Part shown: piece after piece, positions 55,601-64,000 of the stretch
How the letters are laid out: each line of letters opens with the position of its first letter
Numbering within the stretch: the stretch's first letter is position 1
DNA from: Halichondria panicea
Lineage: Eukaryota; Porifera; Demospongiae; Suberitida; Halichondriidae
Assembly: GCF_963675165.1 (NCBI RefSeq)
Contig: NC_087393.1
Span: forward strand, 3,291,502 to 3,355,501
Direction of reading: 5' to 3'
Length of the DNA stretch: 64,000 bases
The notes under the pieces: generated by a model
Seen by the model: only the letters and a program-made list of their open reading frames with translations
What the model was told of the DNA's origin: nothing
Databases searched by the model: none
Translations under genes and position numbers: made by a program

Positions 55601-58496
55601 TCTAATCTTTTGTTTTACTCCCATTGCAGACAAACCATGATTGTCACCACAGAGTATAGTGAGCTCTTATTTGTGGAGGCGGGAAATATGCGACGGATCT
55701 ATGAGAATCACAAGGAAGCCATGCAAGGCCTCCTCGTTGCAGCTGCTGTGTCACATGACACAAGTGACACCACCGATAGTAGTGATCGTGATTCACTTTC
55801 TTCAACCAATGACTCAGACCTAGTAGTAGCTGGAGTTACACTACATCAGCTCATCAGAGACCACTTCAGTGATCTTATAAGGTGCTTTGTTGTTACTTTA
55901 CATGTCTAAATGGTGTGAACACGGCACGTATATTAAGCTCTATGCCATCCCCTACATCAATAACTAGAAGCCCGGTTGCCTTCCAGTTCACGTGCACTGC
56001 CCCACCCTACCTTGATTTTTGCCTGTATAGACATGTACAGTAAGAATTATGCGTCTAGTATTTATCTTCCATGTTAACACGCACTTGGCAACATACTACT
56101 CTTATACGTACACACGTACAGTGACCACCGGGTGAATATGTTCACATACAAGCAGTGCTCGTCGGGGCGTAAAATGGTGGACTTTGTGACGGCCCAGTCC
56201 TCTTCCCCTAGGACACGGTTCCAGGTCATTCAGATGTGGCAGGCCCTTCTTACAGAGGGCGTCATTGAGCACGGTGAGCATCCCACCCAAACTTTACTCC
56301 CTATATGGTCTATGTGTGATTGCTATGAACCTTACTACTAACATACTCTATAGTGCTCCTTTTTTGGCACTGTTACTATTGCCAGCACAAGTATATGCTA
56401 CACATGTATATGTACCTGTAACTATGCATCACACACACGGTCACAGTAAACAATGAGCACGCGTTTCGAGATGACTCTCAACTCTTATACCGGTTCAAAG
56501 ATCACAAGACAGTTCCACAGGAATCACGTTCCAAGCGTTGGTCCTTCTTCACTCGAGGGTTTAGAGGTGGTCACTTGCCAGAGGAAGATGGCCACCATCC
56601 CAATGGACACCGAGCTTCCCTGACCTCAATCACCTCCAGTCCCCGTTCATCAAGGAGCTCTATTTCATCCATTTTGGACGAGTGCTTTGACACTATTGCT
56701 GCACTCGGCCCTGAGACCATCATCTACGCCACTCTCAAGAAAGAGTAAGTCCCTATAGTCAAATACACAGCTATGTTGCCCTTCACTGCACGTTTGTGTG
56801 TTCATAAATGTAGCAGACATATGGCTGCTGTTAGTCGTAGCAGTGTTTTCTTGTGGGTTGTTGTAATCATATCACTGCAAGTGTAATTTAGTTGGCTTTG
56901 TGCACGATCGACAGCAGTTTTTGTTTTATCTAGACATTTTGATAAGAGGAGAAAATTGTATAAAATTTATTGTGGGGCCATTTCAATGTTTTCTTTGACA
57001 ACCTTGTACCTCATACATGTACATGTAAGAATGACAGGAAGGTTGTTCGCCAGAACCTCTTTGTTAGCTATACTCATTGTACTAGCTGCCATTGAATGTG
57101 TAAGCTAATTTCCCACCCCTAACTGAAACCCCACACGTATTGTCAGGATTAACTTGTAAGGAAGTAAGTACATGTACATGTACTCTACAGTGTGTATATA
57201 ATACTTTGATATACATGTACATGTACACGTAGGAAGCTTACGGTATGTGAGTATTAATTAATGCTTTACCATAGCTGTATGTAGATGTACGTCTCATAAG
57301 CATTCCAACTGGTAAACAGTAACCATAGGAACACAGGCTGTCCTCATTTGGCTAATGAAATTGCTCTATATTCGTCTAAACCAATTAATGAACCATATCT
57401 GCCAATCAATTGCACAAATTAAACAGGCTGTTTGTACATGATCCACTTGCACGTACAATAGAATAACTGGTGCATGGATCGAATGCTTGTACCTTAGCTG
57501 AGTTGCTGCAATATTCCCAAAGACAATTTGCAGCTTGTCTTGCGTGAAGTGTTAGTTATTCTCTTTCTGTTTAGTATCATTTCACCAAATACACACACAC
57601 ACACGCATGCACACACAGCCCTGCAGAACGCCAGGTTGATGAGTTAGAGTTGATTTACGAAGAGCTGCTCCACTTGAGGGCATTCAGGCACCTCTCTGAT
57701 GCTGTGAGTTGTATAAATGTGCTGATGGTATATACATGCATGTGTATCTGTACATATGTGTAGATACACATTGTGCCTGCGTATTGTCTGTGCATGCTTT
57801 GAAGTAATTTTAATTACCGTCGTACTCTTATGTTGCCCACATTTGCTCAGGATTTCTTATGTGCATTATCTTATATGTATGTCAGTGTTAGAATTACTCT
57901 CTGCCATCGGTCATTGACTGGACATTTAATTAGAATGACCATGCATGTGTCCAATCAGTATGACTAGGCACAAATGACATTTGCACTGATTATGTTATTA
58001 CTTAGGTCAAGAAGGAGCTTGCCACTTGTGCCAGATTGGAGTACTTCAAGAGAGCAGGGAAATATGGTGAGTGGTGGGTCTGCATGTACTTGTCATACAC
58101 CCACTAATTTTACACGTTTAATTGTACTAGTGCAGGACCCTCACTAAAAGCACACCCTCACAGCCGTATACATGTATCCTTCACTAGCCACACTCTTCAC
58201 ACTCCCTCCTATGCGCTCACACATTCTCCACCATAACAGTGTTCCAACAAGGGGACAAGGGGGACTCGTGGTATGTGATTCTCCGAGGATCTGTCAATGT
58301 GATGATATCGGGAAAGGGTGTTGTCTGTACTTTGCACGAGGGGGATGAGTTTGGAAAACTAGCATTCATTAATGAAGCAGTCAGGTGAGTAGCCACCAGT
58401 CTTATAGCGTACACACTAGCAATGATGGACCTCTACCACACACTTACTCCCATATCTGCAGTATATTGTGTACCCATGTGTACCAGGTTATGCCCC

Positions 58497-58566
<70 letters not shown>

Positions 58567-61500
58567 CTCTGTGCATCACACCACAACTGCATTCACAGGA
58601 GTTCTTCTATTCAAGTCCGTGAGGACAACTCTTACTTCATTCGTATTGAACGTTCTGACTTCCATCGCATACTCCTCTCTGTTGAGTCCACGAATATCAA
58701 GGTAGTAGAACATGGTAAGGAGGTGCTCCTGCTGGAGAAGGCCTCCCTTGGGAAGTACCTGGTTGTCAAGGGAACCGCCGAGAAGATGCTGGACCACCTC
58801 TTAGAGTCTGAACTGGAGACTGGCTCTCAAGAAGGTAATATATTGGTGTCAACATGTATACAATTGTTTGTTTTTGTGCGAGTACTGCCCACTAATTCAA
58901 CTACCGTATAGCACTTAATTTTCGCGGATTTCGTGGGTAGCAATCCTACATGAAAATTAAGTCCACGAAAATCGTTCTTTAATTAGAATTACCTGCTATA
59001 ACGTGCAAAGATTTAAAGGCGTGGCTTCCGGTAAGCAGTCATTCCGTGAACATTGTGCAACGAATATACTTTTAGAGACCACTCCACGAAATATAAGTGC
59101 CTCGAAAATTTCGCGCTATACGGTATATCTGAGAATGCATCAGGTGCGATCATCTCTGACAGTAGACGGTCTAAAAACGAATATGTCCTGGGGGAGGGGG
59201 GAGGCCACAATATTCTCAAAAGTCCACTTCCACCCCCCCTGCCAATATTCTCTGCCTGCTGGTTATGATATACCAATATGTGCACTGACGTACACGCCCA
59301 CAAATGCAGACACGTTTGCTCAGGATTTCTTCCTCACCTATCCTGCCTTCATCTCTATGACCGGTCTCTGTGACTTACTTCGGAGCAAGTACCAGGGGCC
59401 AAAGATCAAAGTTCAAGGTGTTGATGAGACCTCACTCAGAGCCGAAGAGGACAGTGTTACAAAAAAGAGGAGGTAAATAGAGTTGGTTTGTAGATAGTAT
59501 ATCTGGAGCCACGTATTTATACACTCCATGTTACCTCTCCTGTCACTGTTATGGTGTTATTATATCCCGTTGCTACGTTGTTGCCAAGTGCAATATGCTT
59601 CATATTGCACTGCTGAAAGTCATATTGCACTGACCGCAAAGTCATATTGCACTGACCGCAAAACGCCCCTCTGGCAATTAGACAGACAATTAAATTAAAA
59701 TTAAATTAATACGCATGAGTATCAAAGTATGTCCAGCCATGCAGGAATGAATGTTCAGCACTGCTGGAGTTTCTTCTTGCAACCATGCAGGTTTTAAAAT
59801 TGTCCAAGATTCATTTTGTGGAAGATTCTGTGTTCCTAGATCGACCTAGTCCTCGACATCGTGATGCATGTCAATTCTGCTTCACCGTAGCACTAGAAGT
59901 GGCTCTTTTTGCTGGGGGCATGAGCTGTTTTGCAGCAGTGTAGAAGCGAGCTTTCTTGGCTTGGTTATGAGGCCGAGCGTAGACCAGCAGCTAATACATG
60001 TTATTCACTGAGTAGTGGGGTGGGGCTGTTTCTTTGCAGCAGTAAGTGGGGCGGGGCTGTTTTGCAGATTTCAGTTGAAACTCCAACAATTTTGTGTCAA
60101 GCCATTCGTCGGTCATGCCAATCTTATACGCTGCAGATACTGGCGTCTAGAAGAGAGAAGAGATGGAGCTGTGTCTAGAGTTGTCTCTGTCTTTTTTTGT
60201 GCTGTTTATATTGTGTTACTAGGACAGTGTTATGTTGCTATGCCCTCGGGATATAAACTAGTTATAACACGTGCACTCGGGCTGCATGGCATATATTGCA
60301 CTCAGCCCTCGGGGCTGGCGCCCTCGTGCTTCAGTGCAATATATTCCATACATCCCTCGTGCCCGTGTTATAACTATAACATATACTTGTGTGTACTGTA
60401 TGTACTTGCTCTAAGTGAAGTGTCAATAGCATGTGAAATTGTATACACTGGTACACCCACCCATGCAGAGTTGCTGAGGCTACTTCCATCTGGATCAACA
60501 CCTGCAAAGCAGAGCTGGTCAAAGATGCAGTATTCCTGCAGCTACTCAGAGATATACAAGACGGACTAGCCAAAGACTCACTCAAGAAGCAGCAAGATCT
60601 TCTCAACACCTCGTTGGCTGACTCAATCCGCTCAGTACGTGGAATCCCAGGAGGCGGGGCACAAGTTAATTTAGGCCATGCCTTCAAGGGGCGGAGGCAA
60701 GCCTCGTTTGACCATGAGATAAAACTGGGCATAAGCACAGTTCCTGCCCACTCCCCTCAAGACAAAGTCCCAGTACGAGTACACACCGTCGACCGCAGAC
60801 TCTGCAGACTGCAGGTGGGTGCGGATATTTCAGGCCAATCTTTTTATAATGTTCATGTAACGCTTTGTGTACCTTAATTAACATCAGCCTGGGAACGAGA
60901 CTATGCTGATATGAGTATATAATATAACATTATCTGATAATATAATGTACGTGTTATGATGGGGGGCGTAGTGCTGCATATAATATTGTAACCGTGTCTT
61001 TCCACCATTACAATAATGTATATAAATGCACGTTGGTTATATTTTAAGGCTCTATTCGATTAACTTAGTTCCTCGATTGAACACCGCGGTTTCAATGAGA
61101 TTGTACTGTACAGGCCTCAACTAAATGCTTTTAATTGTGCAATTAAAAGTACAACAAGATAGCCTTATGACATTTTTTACACCTACATCTATAGTATCGC
61201 ATACATTTCTAGCGCTACTGTACTGGATCCTTTCTTGCATATTTATATTACACGTAGTATGTTATCTAGCTATGGTTGGTGATGTCAGTTGAGAGAGGCT
61301 GGATTGCGTTAAGTACGAAGTTGGACAGTTGATATGGTCATTGTGCTGATTGTGTACTGTGCAGTTTAAATACCACTTCAGCATACATGTTCATCCCTGC
61401 CAAAGGCTCAATATAATGTACATGTGCCCAGGTTCGTCTAGATGTTACAGCTCGTAGCATTGCTGAGGAGGCATGTCAAAAGCTTGAGATTCAATCCTCG

Positions 61501-63933
61501 GCTAATTACGAGTTATGTGAGGTGAAGTCTTCAGGGGAGAAAGTTCGACTTAAGGATAAAGATATCTCTGTCTGGAGTGAGAAGAGTGTCAATGGCCGAT
61601 TGTTTGTGCTCCTCAAGAAACACTCAGAGCAAGTTGTGGTATGTAGGTGTACATTGTACAGTGGCAGGGAGTTTGAGGGAGTTTGGAAGAGGGGCTAGAG
61701 GGAGGATATTAGGGAGAATTTTGTTTGTAGGATGGGACAATGGGTCCTGAAAACAACCAGACTGAGAATATGTTTTATTACTTGATGTATGAATAGAGTG
61801 CCCCCCCCCCCCCCCCCCCCGTTTTAGAATTATTATTGTACCATATCTAGAAAAGTTGTGTACGTACATCCAAGAGTAGTCATTGTTCCCTGCCTGAGTG
61901 CAACAAAACAGCACATGTCTGTTTCTTCTCACACACTCACTCACAGGCTCCACTCCCAGACCAGAATCAGATTCCAGTGACCCCATTCCCAGACAAGGAC
62001 AGCTCCCGTGAGATAGCAGCCCATCTTACAGCGTACGACTGGAACCTCTTCACTAACATTCAACAAATGGAGTACATTTATCAGTTGTTCGGACGACACA
62101 AGTTTGGCAAGATTGTCACAAACCTGGACCTCTTAATTCGAAGATTCAATGAGGTGTGTTTACTCTGCATGTGTCTATAATTATTATGTAAAAGTATAAG
62201 CACCTGTACATGTATGTTGTCAATTAGTCATATGCACCTACGTTGTAGGCATATAGTAATAGTGACAGTTTCCATTCCCATTGTTTGTGCAGGTTCAGTA
62301 TTGGGTTGTGACCGAGGTGTGCAGAGAGCCTGACCTGGCTAAGCGGGTGGCCCTCGTCAAGAAATTCATCAAAATTGCTGGATAGTGAGTGAAAATTACT
62401 ATTACTTTTACAAGCCTGTTTGCTATTGCAAAGTGCGTGTGAAGCATGCTAATTGTATGCGCATGCTCTCTTCTTTCATTTGTGTGCAAAAACTCGCAAT
62501 TTTCAATCAAAAGAGTTTGAAGGTTATAACTCCTAGTCTATTGCCCACCATTTCAAATGAGTGTTGAGCTTGATGTGAACCTCCCTATTAAACTGAGCAC
62601 TCCGAATACACACAGCACACTGACCATCTCGCATGTTACATGTTATATGCATATACACTGATTATGTATGCTATAATTATAGCATACAGTGGCATCACTA
62701 CACACCGCTACGTATAATTATACGTAGCGGTAGCGGTGTATAGCGGTGTGTAGTGATGCCACTGTATGCAGGTACGTATGTGTACATGTTAATTTCGTAT
62801 GATCATGTGCTTTCTTTTTAAGATTTGGTCGAGTTAAACTAACTCTTACAGCAAGCGTACATGTAGTGGTGAGGTTTTGCATGGAGAAGACTTCTACCAG
62901 TTCATGTACTGTACTAGCCTCGATCTCAGCCGCACTTCTTCTGAGAGTGGGCATTGTAACGACTGCTTGCGCATGCGCTAATCTCACCCCGGTATCTGGG
63001 GGCTTTGGATAACATCGTATATGCTCAGTAAAACAATGACGTCACAACGAACGAAAGTGGATTTAAGGAAGTGAAGGTTCTAGCCATTTGTGCACATGCG
63101 CAATCAGTCAGTAGCAGGCCTGCGAAGGAGGCTAGTACTGTACTATCATGTGACTGTCTTTTTATGTATTCCTACAGCTGTAAAAACTTTAACAATCTGA
63201 ACTCATTCTTTGCGATAACGATTGGTTTAATGGACGGAGCCATCACAAGACTAAAGCAGACCTGGAAGGAGGTCCCTCCACGGCTTAGGACGCGCTTCGA
63301 GCAGTTCCAGGGACTCACAGTGAGTAGACTTATATAAAGCAGTGCCTTTGGGCTTCTAAATCCCATAGACACCTCCAAAACAGATTAACTACCGTATAGC
63401 TTGTAATTTCGTGGGGGTACAAATTTCATTTGACTTCATTGCATGCATGCGTTCCGGTAAGCCAGTCAGCATAATTATTACGTGTGATTTACATTAAGTA
63501 ACAACCAAAACTGTTTTCTTCTATTTGCTGTTATAAGTGTAGTGCGTAGGAGTATACAACTGAAGCAGCAATTGTTCTACATGGCTATGAATGCAACCTT
63601 TTTCTTATCTACAGTTATAAACATGTACATACTCTGTGCTGGCTCATGTAATAATTAATTATATACACAGGACCCATCACGTAACCATAAGATCCTGCGA
63701 GCATACCAGTCAAAAGTTTCCCCTCCGTTGATCCCGTTTATGCCTCTGGTTACAAAGGATGCATACTTCCTGAACATTGGAAATGAGACGTTTATCGATG
63801 GGCTGGTCAACTTTGAGAAGATGCGATTGGTTGCTAACAGTGTGCGGACTCTCAACCGGTGCAGGACAGGGGTCATGTCAGGTGATGTCAAAGTGCTGTC
63901 TAATAAGAACCCTGCTCTACAACAGTACATAAG
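52654..63933 (+). CDS. RAPGEF4: cAMP-regulated Rap guanine nucleotide exchange factor (EPAC2/RAPGEF4-like), 3' end off window
   Basis: Exons: 52654-52697, 53015-53066, 53315-53405, 54218-54309, 54367-54434, 55630-55881, 56122-56273, 56447-56744, 57619-57703, 58006-58066, 58240-58384, 58599-58834, 59310-59472, 60469-60814, 61432-61638, 61947-62153, 62293-62384, 63178-63319, 63671-63933; 998 codons, phases joining. Order: cNMP-binding 1 ([25 protein letters not shown]), DEP ([14 protein letters not shown]), linker, cNMP-binding 2 ([30 protein letters not shown]), REM ([12 protein letters not shown]), RA, CDC25 ([41 protein letters not shown]). It exchanges GDP on Rap when cAMP relieves autoinhibition. 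Two cNMP domains favour EPAC2. Only the last residues are missing. It starts 264 bp after KATNIP's stop. Confidence 0.93.
53150..53237. repeat. Hairpin element in EPAC intron 2
   Basis: CATTGTAGTTACTCCAGAAAC and the following bases pair with the inverse arm ending GGAGTAACTACAATG; arms about 35 bp, short loop. Confidence 0.75.
54588..54910. repeat. Hairpin element plus family A fragment in EPAC intron 5
   Basis: 54,591-54,610 and 54,659-54,678 are inverse (TGTC.TG.GATTTAGAAGC). The hairpin is related to that at 14,141-14,245 and 63,341-63,384. 54,790-54,910 repeats the segment at 48,400-48,490. No gene is seen in 54,435-55,629. Confidence 0.65.
58499..58564. repeat. (CA)n microsatellite just upstream of an EPAC exon
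   Basis: About 33 CA units end about 35 bp before the acceptor at 58,598. A shorter (CA)n run also precedes the exon at 54,218. Confidence 0.95.
58902..59125. mobile_element. ACCGTATAGCGGG-type MITE, copy 4
   Basis: TACCGTATAGCACTTAATTTTCG on the left, with the inverse GCGCTATACGGTA on the right; 224 bp in EPAC intron 12. Confidence 0.75.
59555..60376. mobile_element. Non-autonomous element with terminal hairpin, copy 2
   Basis: Reverse complement of the element at 32,040-32,870, in EPAC intron 13. The body 59,561-60,256 runs from TTATATCCCG to CGGGATATAA. The hairpin at 60,257-60,376 has arms GTTATAACACG..CACGGGCACGAGG-type and loop CCTCGGGGCTGGCGCCCTCG. The 60,015-60,569 open frame is only a readthrough of this element. 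Confidence 0.75.
62682..62769. repeat. Perfect hairpin in EPAC intron 17
   Basis: A 29-bp arm (GCATACAGTGGCATCACTAC, continuing ACACCGCTA) is repeated exactly in inverse at 62,741-62,769, with an inner CGTATAATTATACG palindrome. Confidence 0.85.
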
Positions 63934-64000
63934 GTAAGCCCCATTGGGGTGAGCGGGTATATTTCGAGGTATAAAAACATTCGCGGTTTTTACAAGCATG
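63341..64000. repeat. Element fragments near the right edge
   Basis: 63,341-63,384 (CCTTTGGGCTTCTAAATCCC, then ATAGACACCTCC) matches the right arm of the hairpin at 14,200-14,240. 63,390-63,425 and 63,948-64,000 are ends of the ACCGTATAGCGGG family. The last EPAC exon in view (63,671-63,933) lies between. Confidence 0.55.

Noticed and set aside
58385..58705. His/Thr repeat ORFs over the (CA)n tract
   Set aside because: Pure translation of a microsatellite plus the shadow frame of the true EPAC exon.
60015..60569. 184-aa open frame starting [12 protein letters not shown]
   Set aside because: It runs through the repeat body, its hairpin and into an EPAC intron. The inverted copy at 32 kb does not keep the same protein, so it is chance readthrough.
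1..64000. CRISPR arrays, rRNA, tRNA, bacterial operons
   Set aside because: No regularly spaced repeats with unique spacers, no rRNA stretches and no cloverleaf with A/B boxes were recognised. All genes are spliced or otherwise eukaryotic in type.

Overview
The window looks like nuclear DNA of an early-branching animal, most likely a sponge. Genes are intron-dense with short GT-AG introns, the DNA is AT-rich, and the gene set is metazoan: CNOT3, EPAC/RAPGEF4, KATNIP, IFT27, DNAJC11, and a secreted EMI/sushi/Calx-beta/vWA matrix-type protein. Introns and spacers are packed with small non-autonomous DNA transposons, hairpin elements and decayed transposase genes. The sponge assignment is inference; no rRNA or mitochondrial marker is present.

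Layout. 1-1,800: a TIR repeat and relics of duplicated sushi exons. 1,890-9,202 (+): 3' part of CNOT3, including the whole C-terminal NOT box, with an in-frame TAG replacing a conserved Trp codon. One CNOT3 intron holds an intact-looking minus-strand mini-gene built of tandem 23-codon exons, flanked by 77-bp direct repeats that duplicate the next CNOT3 exon's acceptor. 9,866-25,112 (+): a 16-exon secreted protein of about 1,062 aa (signal peptide, EMI, four sushi, three Calx-beta-like repeats, Cys-rich segment, vWA). Its second and ninth introns are transposon graveyards (Crypton, pogo-like and hAT-like MITEs, nested insertions). 25,113-28,168: transposon-derived pseudogenes. 28,169-38,278 (-): a 17-exon fusion of a PfkB/ribokinase-type sugar kinase with a KpsF/KdsD-type sugar-phosphate isomerase. 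38,951-39,385 (+): a small single-pass membrane protein. 39,427-40,818 (-): IFT27. 41,011-42,672 (-): intronless DNAJC11. 42,822-52,389 (+): KATNIP, divergent from DNAJC11 across 149 bp. 52,654-63,933 (+): EPAC/RAPGEF4-like cAMP-regulated Rap exchange factor, running off the right edge.

The gene models were made by reading exon frames and splice phases by eye. Summed exon lengths are divisible by three for the matrix protein, IFT27 and KATNIP, and phases join throughout the kinase-isomerase and EPAC genes, which supports these models. IFT27 and KATNIP are both cilium proteins and lie within about 2 kb of each other. The strongest candidate for an under-described system is the kinase-isomerase fusion: one polypeptide that could phosphorylate a sugar and then isomerise the sugar phosphate, with the recognisable active-site motifs of both halves present.
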